Assembly: GCF_900108395.1 (NCBI RefSeq)
Contig: NZ_FNXE01000016.1
Location: forward strand, 1 to 61,440
Origin: Paenimyroides marinum
Lineage (GTDB): Bacteria > Bacteroidota > Bacteroidia > Flavobacteriales > Flavobacteriaceae
Direction: 5' to 3'
DNA length: 61,440 nucleotides
The notes under the pieces are model-generated. The model saw only the letters and a list, made by a program, of their open reading frames with translations, had not been told where the DNA came from and ran no database searches. Shown one piece after another: positions 28,186-37,235 of the stretch (positions are counted from its first letter, which is position 1; every line of letters starts with the position of its first letter). The translations under genes and the position numbers were made by a program.

Positions 28186-29853
28186 TTAATAACCAGGGTT
28201 TTGAACCATGTTAGGGTTAGAAACCATCTCAGTACGAGGAATTGGCATTGTTAATTTTGTGCTTGTAGGTTCTAAACTACAAGCGTTAGTAGAGGCGCAA
28301 TCTTGTGGATCTCTAACAAAACCAGGTGAACCTGCACGAACTCCTAAACGTTTCATATCTAAGTAACGTTGACCTTCAAAAGCAAATTCTACTCTGCGTT
28401 CTTCTAAAATTCGTGCAAAAGCAGCTTGTTGTGTAGAAAAATCTGTTGGCATACTAAGAGCTGTACCATCCATATTTAAATTTCTATTAATTCTAATTTC
28501 TTTAATAATAGATTCTACTCCCGCAAGATCTCCTTCAAAGGCACGTTTTTCAGCTAATGCTAACAACATATCCGTATAACGGAACATCCAAATACTCGCC
28601 GCTAATGGTCTGTTTTGTATTGCCGTTCCATCATATTTACCAACATATAAAACATCATTACTTCTATATGCTTCTTGAGACAATGACGCATAATTAGGAT
28701 CAACTATAGAACCTGTTAAAACAGAGATAGTATATCTCACATCATACCGATCATACGTATTAATAATAATAGGTTTACCCGTTTGTGGATTTATTACCAG
28801 GCTTCCATCCGAATTCAGTTCAAAATCATGATAAGGTTCTCCTTGTTGAGAAGGATCCAACTTATCTAATTCATTGTATAATGAACGCCCAATTTCCATA
28901 TAAGGAGCTGTCCCCACTTGAGTTGGATACCATGCTGATGCAACACCAAACTGTGTATTCGCTCCATCTGTAGAAACCCTGTCGATTTTAAAGATTCCTT
29001 CGTTAAAATCAGCTGACGAAGCACTTTGTCCAAACATTGATAAATAAGTACCAGGATCGGCAATTGATCTTACATTTTTTATTCTATTAAAAGCCTCTTC
29101 TAACTTATTATAAGCATCTGGAGTTTGCAACATAGAATACATTTTTACTAAAATAGCATCCATCATTTCAGCTGATGCATAACCAGAACCTGCCATTTGA
29201 CCTCCCGGATCTAAAGGTCCTGGTGTTCCATCTGGATTTTCTACCAACTTCTTGGCTGTTTCAATATCCTCTTCAATAAATTCTACAATTTCTGCAACTG
29301 TCGCTCTACTTTCGTGTCTGCTATAATCATCAGTTTGTTTAAAATCAAATTTAATTACCGACAAACCATTAGGGTCAGTATAATCAGGAGTAAAGTACGC
29401 AAACAACTTGTAATGGCAATACGCTCTTAGAGCGTGTGCATTGGCTTTTTGTACTTTCAAAGCTGTTTCATCAGCATCTTGTTCCAATAATAACTCGTCT
29501 ATACGCACCAATATTCTATTTAAACGGTTTACCACTCCGTAGTATCTTCCCCACATAGCTGTTGCGTTGTCATTACCTGCCAACAAGATAAAAGTGTAAC
29601 TACCGTCGTTAACTCCTTGCCCAGCATTTCCTACCCCAACACCTAATTCATCGGTAAAATAAGAATCAAAGGCTATTTCTTGCTCTGCCGGAAACAAACT
29701 ATATACATAACGTATTCCTTTACCTATATCATCTGCCGTTTTAAAAGCATCTGTTTCTTCTGTAACATAACCGGCTTGTTCTATATCGTAAGCATCTGAA
29801 CATCCGATTAAGATCACTGACGCAAACAATGCACTTAAAAATATTTTTTTCAT
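28186..29853 (-). CDS. SusD/RagB-like outer-membrane lipoprotein (first pair)
   Basis: 555 residues. Lipoprotein signal MKKIFLSALFASVILIGC with acylated C18. The body matches SusD/RagB: an N-terminal TPR-like helical part (VYSLFPAEQEIAF, GRYYGVVNRLNRILVRID, KANAHALRAYCHYKLFAYF) and a C-terminal RagB/SusD domain ending in the family signature RILEERRVEFAFEGQRYLDM, then the standard PIPRTEMVSNPNMVQNPGY. It acts as the hinged surface lid of the transporter encoded 12 nt upstream. The ligand is not known; the neighbouring secreted protease suggests peptides, but glycans cannot be excluded. Confidence 0.95.
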   Translation of the reverse strand: MKKIFLSALFASVILIGCSDAYDIEQAGYVTEETDAFKTADDIGKGIRYVYSLFPAEQEIAFDSYFTDELGVGVGNAGQGVNDGSYTFILLAGNDNATAMWGRYYGVVNRLNRILVRIDELLLEQDADETALKVQKANAHALRAYCHYKLFAYFTPDYTDPNGLSVIKFDFKQTDDYSRHESRATVAEIVEFIEEDIETAKKLVENPDGTPGPLDPGGQMAGSGYASAEMMDAILVKMYSMLQTPDAYNKLEEAFNRIKNVRSIADPGTYLSMFGQSASSADFNEGIFKIDRVSTDGANTQFGVASAWYPTQVGTAPYMEIGRSLYNELDKLDPSQQGEPYHDFELNSDGSLVINPQTGKPIIINTYDRYDVRYTISVLTGSIVDPNYASLSQEAYRSNDVLYVGKYDGTAIQNRPLAASIWMFRYTDMLLALAEKRAFEGDLAGVESIIKEIRINRNLNMDGTALSMPTDFSTQQAAFARILEERRVEFAFEGQRYLDMKRLGVRAGSPGFVRDPQDCASTNACSLEPTSTKLTMPIPRTEMVSNPNMVQNPGY

Positions 29854-29865
29854 AATCTCTTAACT

Positions 29866-32800
29866 TTAAAATTGAACTTCTACACCTACCGAAACTGTTC
29901 TTGGTGTTGGATATTGACCGTAGTCAATAGATCTGCTGCTTTCAGCATCCCAACCTCTCCATTTAGTCCAAGTATATAAATTTTCAGCTTGCGCATACAC
30001 TCTTAAGCCTGACAACTTCATAAAGTCGATGTCTTTTTGATTAAAATTATATCCTAAAGTAAGATATCTTAATCTTAGATAAGACGCATCTTGCAAATAA
30101 AAAGATGAACCACTTGCATAAGAGAAATTAGAACCTGTTAAGGCAGGAAAACTAGCGTCTCTGTTATCAGGAGTCCAATAATCTCTCATGTCATTAGATA
30201 AGTTATTTTGCTTAATAAAAGTTGGTGCTGTAAAGAAATAATAATCGTTATCATATCTCCAAGCATCTAACGCATAAGTAAAATCTGCAGTTAAGAACCA
30301 TCCTTTATGTGCAAAATCAATACCAAAACCGCCTTGATACACAGGCATTGACGATTTTCCTAACCATTGGTTATCACCATCGTTTGGATTTTCTGTTACG
30401 CCACCGTCTTTACTACGGAACATCATATTACCGTTATCAGGGTTGATTCCCAAATATTCAGGCATATAGAATTCATTTACCATACTTCCTTCTCGATAAC
30501 CTACTAAACTGGTACCGTTCCAGAATTCACCGTTCTCATTAGGTATTTCAATCACTTCGTTTTTATTATAGGCTCCTACAAATCTTAATGACAATGAGGT
30601 ATTTTCATTGCGGATAATGTCTCCGGTAAGGTTTACTTCAACCCCAGTGTTTCTCATTGTACCAAAGTTTGCATTTAATGAAGACGCACCATTAATAGCC
30701 GATAACGGATTATTTAAATATAAATCATCGGTTTGTTTTTGATACACATCAACACTACCTCTTAAACGGTTGTTCCACACTCCGAAATCAACACCAATGT
30801 TTGCTTGTGTGATAACCTCCCACTGCAAATTAGGGTTAGGAAGTTGTCCAAGAGACAAACCAGTTTCACCATTATAGCCAACCGCTGATATAAAGCGCGT
30901 ATCATATAACTGCGCACCACTAAACATTCCTCCTCCAGTAATATCCTGATTCCCTGAAGAACCATAAGATCCTCTTAATTTTAAGTCATTAAACACGGAA
31001 TTTTCCATAAATTTCTCATTGCTAATATTCCAGCGAGCCGAAACTGACCAGAACGTTCCCCAGCGATTGTCATCGGTAAAACGGAACGAAGCATCACGAC
31101 GAATAGTAGCATCTAAACCATATCTTCTATCATAATCATAGCTCGCAGTTCCAAAATAAGAAAACAAACCAGCATCAAAACGTGACATACCTGCTGTAGG
31201 AGCATATAACTGATAATTTTCCTCACCACCAATCCAACCGGTCATCCCTCCATCAGACCAGAAAATTGGGTCGAAACCTGTTTTTTGCATATTTTTTGAT
31301 CTTAAATGTGCTTTAAGGTATTCTAAAAACACTCCTGCCGAAACTTTATGCACATCGTTAAATGTATCTTCGTAACGCAAGTTGGTATTGGTATTAAACA
31401 CCATACGGTCTTCATCAATCGTTGCAACATATCCGCGGTAATCCTGTCCTTGTACTGCAAAAAGATATTCGTTAAATGCATCGTATCTTGTCCAAGAGTT
31501 TTGATTAATTGTTTGGTAATCTACACCTGTTTGGTTAGATATTTTAAATTTATCACTTAATTTGTAATTAATGTTACCATTTACTAACAATTTAAACTCA
31601 TCTTGTCCAAAGCCTGACGTAGCTCTTTTATCCATTAAAAATAATGGCATACCGTTTGAAATTCCTATTCTCTGCGCTAAGTAATCTTGGAATAAATCAT
31701 ACCCGTTGGTATAACTATTAGGGTCTACATAGGGTAATGATTGGAAAGCACCTAAAAAGTAATTTTGGTTTACCCCATTAGTACCTGATGCGTTTTCCAT
31801 ATTTGATCTAGAAAAGTTAGCATTTATTGTGGTGCCGTAAGTTAATTTCTCTGAATTGTTTTTACCGTCTAAGTTTGTTCTAAAACTAAAACGTTTTAAA
31901 TCGGTTCCTTTCAAAGTTCCTCCGAATTCTGAATATCCCACAGAAGTAAAAGTAGAAAGGTTTTTAGAACCGGCACTAAACATTACGGTATGCGTTTGTG
32001 TAAGGGCATCGTTAAAGAATACGTCTGTCCAGTCAGTATTTACACTACGTTGTGCATTAGAAAGATTACCCCCAATACCTGGATAGTCTTGACGGGCTGT
32101 ACGAACAAAATCATCATAATCGGCTGTATTCATTAGATTATACTGATTTCTTTGAATAGACGAAATCCCGGTTGTTCCAATATATCTAATACTTAAATCA
32201 GATTCAAACGAACCGCGCTTAGTGGTAATTACAATTACTCCGTTTGCACCACGGTTACCATAAATAGCCGTAGCTCCGGCATCTTTTAAAATATCAACAC
32301 GATCGATTTCATTCGGATTTAACGAACGGAAACGGTTAGATGACATTGGAATACCGTCAATGATATACAAAGGCTCTGTATTACCGTTAATAGATCCCAA
32401 TCCACGAAGAGTTACTCTACTTTCAGCTCCCGGTTGTCCAGAACCTGTCATAATATTCAACCCAGGAACCTGTCCTTGCAGGGTTTGAATAATTGATGCA
32501 TTTGGACGCCCTTCAATGGTTTTAGAAGTAACTGAAGAAACAGATGTTGTATTTTCTTCTTTTGATACTGTTCTATAAGTATCTACAATTACCTCGGGTA
32601 TCAACCAAGAATCATCTTCTACTAAAGTTACATTCAAAATACCTGAATCGGTAGCTGTAACTGTTGTGGGTTTAAAACCTTCGTAAACCACTTGGATTTT
32701 ATCGCCCTTTTTTAAATTTAATGTGTATTTCCCTTCATCATCAGTATCTGTACCTTGATTGGTACCTACCAACATAACAGTAGCGCCAGGGATAGGCTCA

Positions 32801-32904
32801 CCGTCTTGCGTCTTTACAACTCCCGTTACTGGCTTCTGTGCAAAACCAACTTGCACAACTAAAGCGAAGAACAGAGTTAAAATCCAAGTAAACTTTGATC
32901 TCAT
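29866..32904 (-). CDS. SusC/RagA-family TonB-dependent transporter (first pair)
   Basis: 1012 residues. Signal peptide (MRSKFTWILTLFFALVVQVGFAQ), a carboxypeptidase D regulatory-like domain (about 24-100, VTGVVKTQDGEPIPGATVML), a plug domain (about 120-225, QTLQGQVPGLNI, RGLGSINGNTEPLYIIDG) and a 22-strand-type barrel with a terminal aromatic residue (SVGVEVQF). SusC proteins import oligosaccharides or peptides with energy from TonB-ExbBD. No N-terminal secretin/STN sensor domain is present, so a direct FecR/sigma signalling role is unlikely. It heads an operon with the SusD-like gene and has a consensus promoter (32933). Confidence 0.96.
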   Translation of the reverse strand: MRSKFTWILTLFFALVVQVGFAQKPVTGVVKTQDGEPIPGATVMLVGTNQGTDTDDEGKYTLNLKKGDKIQVVYEGFKPTTVTATDSGILNVTLVEDDSWLIPEVIVDTYRTVSKEENTTSVSSVTSKTIEGRPNASIIQTLQGQVPGLNIMTGSGQPGAESRVTLRGLGSINGNTEPLYIIDGIPMSSNRFRSLNPNEIDRVDILKDAGATAIYGNRGANGVIVITTKRGSFESDLSIRYIGTTGISSIQRNQYNLMNTADYDDFVRTARQDYPGIGGNLSNAQRSVNTDWTDVFFNDALTQTHTVMFSAGSKNLSTFTSVGYSEFGGTLKGTDLKRFSFRTNLDGKNNSEKLTYGTTINANFSRSNMENASGTNGVNQNYFLGAFQSLPYVDPNSYTNGYDLFQDYLAQRIGISNGMPLFLMDKRATSGFGQDEFKLLVNGNINYKLSDKFKISNQTGVDYQTINQNSWTRYDAFNEYLFAVQGQDYRGYVATIDEDRMVFNTNTNLRYEDTFNDVHKVSAGVFLEYLKAHLRSKNMQKTGFDPIFWSDGGMTGWIGGEENYQLYAPTAGMSRFDAGLFSYFGTASYDYDRRYGLDATIRRDASFRFTDDNRWGTFWSVSARWNISNEKFMENSVFNDLKLRGSYGSSGNQDITGGGMFSGAQLYDTRFISAVGYNGETGLSLGQLPNPNLQWEVITQANIGVDFGVWNNRLRGSVDVYQKQTDDLYLNNPLSAINGASSLNANFGTMRNTGVEVNLTGDIIRNENTSLSLRFVGAYNKNEVIEIPNENGEFWNGTSLVGYREGSMVNEFYMPEYLGINPDNGNMMFRSKDGGVTENPNDGDNQWLGKSSMPVYQGGFGIDFAHKGWFLTADFTYALDAWRYDNDYYFFTAPTFIKQNNLSNDMRDYWTPDNRDASFPALTGSNFSYASGSSFYLQDASYLRLRYLTLGYNFNQKDIDFMKLSGLRVYAQAENLYTWTKWRGWDAESSRSIDYGQYPTPRTVSVGVEVQF

Positions 32905-32932
32905 ATTAATTTAATTTGAATTAGTTCAAGCA

Positions 32933-32963
32933 CAAAACTAAACCTTTTTTATATAATAACAAA
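32933..32963 (-). promoter_or_regulatory. Promoter of the first susCD operon
   Basis: On the minus strand TTTG (32963-32960), a spacer of exactly 19 bp and TAGTTTTG (32940-32933) fit the Bacteroidota consensus TTTG-N19-TAnnTTTG completely. It lies 28 nt before the ATG at 32904, giving a leader of about 22 nt. Confidence 0.8.
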
Positions 32964-32972
32964 TTTTTAACA

Positions 32973-33013
32973 CACAAAAAAAACAGAGAATTGCAAAAAA
33001 CAACCCTCTGTTT
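32973..33013 (-). terminator. Terminator of the S8 peptidase gene
   Basis: On the minus strand AAACAGAG pairs with CTCTGTTT around a 17-nt loop, followed by TTTTTTTT-type sequence. It lies 26 nt past the stop codon at 33039 and just upstream of the susCD promoter. Confidence 0.75.
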
Positions 33014-33038
33014 CATTACTTTTTTAAAGCTTATCCGT

Positions 33039-35099
33039 TTATTTTTTCACAAACTTATAGCTTTGGGTTGCTGTTTCTTTTGAGATTTTTAGAATATACA
33101 TTCCTGGATTCAAAGCAGAAACATCAACACCAGCATTATTTGAATTAAAATTCAAATCGGCTTCTTGTATTCTCTTACCACTTAAATCGAATATCTGAAC
33201 TTTAGCATTTACCAAGGCTTCTAAATCTCCATCTATATTCAAATAAGAATCTACAGGATTTGGATAAACCTTTAGTTCGCTTAGTATCTTATCTTCTATA
33301 GAAGCCAAACCATCTGTTTCAGGCATTTGTCCTCCTGCCCCAGAGATGATTAACGTATAATCTTGCGAACCTCCCTGTATTGTTCCTTTGTAAGAAACTA
33401 CTAATTTATAATTTCCTGCTGCCGCATTTTCAGGCTCTATTTTTTCAATATTATCTCGTGTATTATCAACATCTCTCACTGCAATACCGGTACTTGTAGC
33501 TGCAAGTCCAATATTATGTACCAATGACCAAGGGTAATAAACCGTATTATTATCTGTATTAATTAAACGAAGATCTAAATCATTTACTAATTTTGCCAAA
33601 TTAAGATTTGCTTGACTCGTAACCGTTCCTGCCGGATCATTCCAAGCGATCGTAGCCACTAAAGGTTCAGCCCCATCGTATTCAAACTCATATTCAAAAG
33701 TTGTATTTTGCGCTATCTCAAATTCCCCAAACAAAGCGGTATTTTCTGCGGCCTGATCAATTATCTGTCTTCCTTTGTCAGCATCTATCAATCCCCAACC
33801 AAACATAAAGTCAGGTCCGGCAGCAGGTCCGGTCTCTCTTGCAGTATGTGCCATTAATGCACGAACCGAAGCGGATTTCATATATTTATTAAAAACGGTT
33901 TTATAATATCCCTGCCATAAGGTAAATACCCCTGTTACCGCCGGCGCTGCCATTGAAGTTCCTTGCATAGTAGCCGTAGCACTTACCGAAGAAGTACCCA
34001 CAGAAACAACAGGATCTATATTATACACCCCTCCTTTTGCTGCTATATCGGGTTTTATTCTAAAATCATCAGTCGGCCCATAATTACTATAAGGAGTAAT
34101 AAACGGTCCATTCCCCGCTGAAGTAACAGACGAAACCCCCGTTATCCCGGAAAAATCCTCTGTACCGCGGGTTGCAGCCACAACCACAGTATTTTTGGAC
34201 ACCCCTCCTTGAGACAGTAAATCTTTCCCTCCTGGTCTGCTTGGATTATAATTCTCTCCTCTATCATTACCTGCCGCAAAAACCATCGTATAATAAGGTG
34301 CATTGTTTGCTAACTCATCATAAGCTTTAGCACTTGCATCATATCGTCCAAAAATAGATGCAGTTACATTAGGATTACCTTCAAAATCAACACCATAAGA
34401 ATGGTTAGACACATATATAGGGTTAGTTGTTGAAGTTGCAGCCGGTATCATAGTAGCAAGATCATTCCCAAGCCCAAAATAAGCGTGAACTGTTGCTCCA
34501 TAAGCAAATCCTTTAGCATCTTTATTTCCAAATTCACCTGCTGCGACTGTACCTGCTACGTGTGCCGAGTGATTTATACTGTTTTGGGTGTTATTATTAC
34601 TGTTTGGATTATTCTTTGGCTGATATCTCCCTGTTGCAAAACCTAAGTGATTTGGCAGTCCGGCACCGCCATCCCAAACACCAACAGTCATACCCGCGCC
34701 GATAATGTTATCTAAGTGAAGTGGTTTCGCATTAGCTGTTTGTAACGAACTACCAATTGCTACATTGTTAAAAAACATATTACTTTCTACAACAGCATTA
34801 TTATAAGTTTTTTTATAAATCAACTCTCCCATTTCTTCATCAAAACCCACCAAAAAAAACGTACTACCGTCTCTATCTCCAGAAATAGGCTTTCCCTCTC
34901 TCCTTGCAATTTCAACAGCTTTTTTGTAGTTTGCTTCAAACTCAGCTTCTTTTTCTTTAGCGAAATTATTTAAAAATTCAATATTAGTTGCCTTACGTAC
35001 ATAGTCAGGCATTGGTTGATCCTCAACTTGAGCATTTGCATTATAACCAAATGATAATGTTAACAATGCTAAGAACAACTTAGTAATTTTATTTTTCAT
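33039..35099 (-). CDS. T9SS-secreted S8 (subtilisin-like) serine peptidase
   Basis: 686 residues. Signal peptide ending ANAQV, then an N-terminal pro-region (about 25-125). The catalytic triad is D143 (VGVWDGG), H180 (HSAHVAGT) and S382 (GTSMAAPA), with the oxyanion asparagine N278 (FAAGNDRGE). A proprotein-convertase-like beta domain follows (about 455-590). The C-terminus is a type A T9SS sorting domain (VYPNPVDSYLNID to YKFVKK). The enzyme is predicted to be exported to the cell surface or medium and to digest proteins. It lies between two SusC/SusD pairs, in tandem with the first, which suggests a role in providing peptides for uptake. Confidence 0.94.
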   Translation of the reverse strand: MKNKITKLFLALLTLSFGYNANAQVEDQPMPDYVRKATNIEFLNNFAKEKEAEFEANYKKAVEIARREGKPISGDRDGSTFFLVGFDEEMGELIYKKTYNNAVVESNMFFNNVAIGSSLQTANAKPLHLDNIIGAGMTVGVWDGGAGLPNHLGFATGRYQPKNNPNSNNNTQNSINHSAHVAGTVAAGEFGNKDAKGFAYGATVHAYFGLGNDLATMIPAATSTTNPIYVSNHSYGVDFEGNPNVTASIFGRYDASAKAYDELANNAPYYTMVFAAGNDRGENYNPSRPGGKDLLSQGGVSKNTVVVAATRGTEDFSGITGVSSVTSAGNGPFITPYSNYGPTDDFRIKPDIAAKGGVYNIDPVVSVGTSSVSATATMQGTSMAAPAVTGVFTLWQGYYKTVFNKYMKSASVRALMAHTARETGPAAGPDFMFGWGLIDADKGRQIIDQAAENTALFGEFEIAQNTTFEYEFEYDGAEPLVATIAWNDPAGTVTSQANLNLAKLVNDLDLRLINTDNNTVYYPWSLVHNIGLAATSTGIAVRDVDNTRDNIEKIEPENAAAGNYKLVVSYKGTIQGGSQDYTLIISGAGGQMPETDGLASIEDKILSELKVYPNPVDSYLNIDGDLEALVNAKVQIFDLSGKRIQEADLNFNSNNAGVDVSALNPGMYILKISKETATQSYKFVKK

Positions 35100-35133
35100 T
35101 TTTATTTATAGATTAATTCTAATTTTAGAATAT

Positions 35134-35151
35134 CAAAATTAAATAATTTTG
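35134..35151. promoter_or_regulatory. Back-to-back -7 elements for the S8 peptidase and rnhB
   Basis: CAAAATTA-AA-TAATTTTG is a perfect inverted repeat. Read on the minus strand it gives TAATTTTG for the S8 peptidase gene, and on the plus strand TAATTTTG for rnhB. Both match TAnnTTTG and sit 35 and 51 nt before the respective start codons. It could also be an operator. Confidence 0.45.
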
Positions 35152-35202
35152 TGGTAATCTTTTCATTTTTACCAAACTATTATTTATATTTAACATTTTA
35201 TT

Positions 35203-35802
35203 ATGCTATTAAAATCATTCAGTAATTTAAAATTAGAAGTAGGAACCGATGAGGCCGGAAGAGGCTGCTTGGCGGGTCCGGTTACTGCAGCGGCTATTCT
35301 TATTAATAAAGAGTTAGAAAATGAATTAATCAACGATTCTAAAAAACTTTCTATCAACTCAAGAAAAAAACTGAGGGAATTTATCGAAAAACACAATCAT
35401 TTTTTTAGCATTGCTCATATTTATGAAGATACCATTGACGAAATAAATATCCTTAACGCTTCAATCAAAGCCATGCACACAGCGATTTCTCAATTAAGTT
35501 TTAAACCAGAGTTTATTATTGTTGACGGAAACCGATTTAAACCGTATTATCAGATTCCACATGAAACCATTATTAAAGGAGACAGCAAGTATTTGAGCAT
35601 TGCTGCAGCTTCTATTTTGGCAAAAACATATAGAGACGAGTATATGCTGCGACTTCACGAGGAGTTTCCTATGTATGGCTGGGACACGAACATGGGATAT
35701 CCTACAAAACAACATCGAAAAGCTATTTTGGAATATGGCCCCTGTAAATACCACAGAATGTCTTTTAAATTACTGCCCAAACAATATACATTAGATTTAT
35801 AA
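35203..35802 (+). CDS. rnhB: Ribonuclease HII
   Basis: RNase HII, 199 residues, full length. The catalytic DE pair is D16-E17 ([15 protein letters not shown]), followed by an aspartate in IIVDGNRF and the [12 protein letters not shown] segment with the fourth acidic residue. The tyrosine and GYPTKQH motif near the end recognise the RNA-DNA junction. It removes single ribonucleotides and RNA primers from DNA. It is divergent from the S8 peptidase and convergent with the second susD gene. Confidence 0.97.
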   Translation: MLLKSFSNLKLEVGTDEAGRGCLAGPVTAAAILINKELENELINDSKKLSINSRKKLREFIEKHNHFFSIAHIYEDTIDEINILNASIKAMHTAISQLSFKPEFIIVDGNRFKPYYQIPHETIIKGDSKYLSIAAASILAKTYRDEYMLRLHEEFPMYGWDTNMGYPTKQHRKAILEYGPCKYHRMSFKLLPKQYTLDL

Positions 35803-35828
35803 AAAAAGGCTTCCGATGGAAGCCCTTT
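35803..35828. terminator. Bidirectional terminator between rnhB and susD
   Basis: GGCTTCC-GAT-GGAAGCC gives a 7-bp GC-rich stem with A-tract before and CTTTAA after. It serves the convergent rnhB and second SusD-like gene. Confidence 0.8.
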
Positions 35829-35847
35829 AAACTAATTCAAAATAGTG

Positions 35848-37230
35848 TTAATACCCATGATTCTGTTGCATTCCACTTGCATTAATTTCTGTTAATGGAA
35901 TAGGGAATGCTATTCTATAATGTCCATACTCGTATTGTTCAGTAATCCTAGGATTCATAGGAACGTCTTGCTTTAGGCGCATCAGATCATCAAATCTAAA
36001 ACCTTCAAACATTAATTCTTTTCTACGTTCTAATAGCACATCATCAATTGTCACACTGGTTAAAGCTGTGAGACCGCGATTTGTTCTAATTTGATTTATA
36101 TAACCAAGAGCTTCTGAAGGATTTACATGCGTAGCCGCTTCCGCTGCGTTCAACAGCAATTCTTCATACCGCATAGCTATAACATTATCTGCATAAGCAG
36201 TGTATTTTCCTACATTTCTTAGATTAGCTCCATCTATACCTAAAACATCTTTTCTTACATCATCATCATCAAAAAGATCTATAACATCAGCCTGAGCAAC
36301 TATATCTCCATAAGCATTTCCATTGTATATTTCAAACAAACCCGTATTGCCTAAATGGTCATCAGAAGGCATTGCAAATTCGAAAACCGAATTTGCATCT
36401 GGAACGTTACCTGAAAACTGGGCTATAAAATTATCTGCACTTCCTACACTTCCGCCTTCAGCAATTGCCGCTACAGCTGCATCATAAGCCAACTGATAAT
36501 CTGCCGGATAGAAGGTTGCTAAATACAACGCAATTCTTGATTTATATCCTAGAGCCGCTTGTTTAGTTATTTTTGTTTTGTTCGCACTATTATTAATAAT
36601 TTCAATAGCATCATCTAAATCTTTATAAATATAAGTTCTTAACTCGTCCAAAGTAGATCGTTCATTTGAAAACCCAACTGCGTCTGTAGAATTCAAAGGC
36701 GCAACAGTTACATAAGGCACGGTAATAGCACTGGTTCCACCCTGACCATCTATATGTTGCTGTCCGTACAATTTCATTAAATCAAAATGACTTACAGCTC
36801 GTGCCACTAAAGCCTGTCCTTTACAATCATTTATACCATCTTCATCGCCCGTTACATTTTCTGCTGTTATAATATGATTCGCATTTAAAATAACAGCATA
36901 TATTTGCGACCATGTATCTGATGCATAAGCATCGCCATCATTCACTCTCATTTCAGAAACCGTTACAAAGCGATTAGAAGAACCTATTGAATAAGCATTG
37001 TCGGTACGAGCTTCATTAAAAATAATATAATCACGACCATAATAAGTTGAAGCTCTCATTCTTTTATACATACCATTTGTAAGGTATTCTAAATCTGTAA
37101 GGGTTGAAACTGGGTTTGTATTAAGATCTCTTTCAGTTGACAATTCTGGCTCTAACGAATCTTTACTACAAGACACTATACCCACAACAACAAGAGTTAA
37201 CAAACCTGCTTTAAATATAAACTTTTTCAT
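35848..37230 (-). CDS. SusD/RagB-like outer-membrane lipoprotein (second pair)
   Basis: 460 residues, shorter than the first SusD-like protein. Lipoprotein signal ending VGIVSC (C21) followed by SKDS, which resembles the acidic/lysine surface-export signal of Bacteroidota lipoproteins. Helical SusD features (LTNGMYKRMRASTYYGRDY, ALVARAVSHFDLMKLYGQ) and the C-terminal domain (LLERRKELMFEGFRFDDLMR, AFPIPLTEINASGMQQNHGY) are complete. It lies five bases downstream of its SusC partner. Ligand unknown. Confidence 0.94.
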   Translation of the reverse strand: MKKFIFKAGLLTLVVVGIVSCSKDSLEPELSTERDLNTNPVSTLTDLEYLTNGMYKRMRASTYYGRDYIIFNEARTDNAYSIGSSNRFVTVSEMRVNDGDAYASDTWSQIYAVILNANHIITAENVTGDEDGINDCKGQALVARAVSHFDLMKLYGQQHIDGQGGTSAITVPYVTVAPLNSTDAVGFSNERSTLDELRTYIYKDLDDAIEIINNSANKTKITKQAALGYKSRIALYLATFYPADYQLAYDAAVAAIAEGGSVGSADNFIAQFSGNVPDANSVFEFAMPSDDHLGNTGLFEIYNGNAYGDIVAQADVIDLFDDDDVRKDVLGIDGANLRNVGKYTAYADNVIAMRYEELLLNAAEAATHVNPSEALGYINQIRTNRGLTALTSVTIDDVLLERRKELMFEGFRFDDLMRLKQDVPMNPRITEQYEYGHYRIAFPIPLTEINASGMQQNHGY

Positions 37231-37235
37231 AACAA

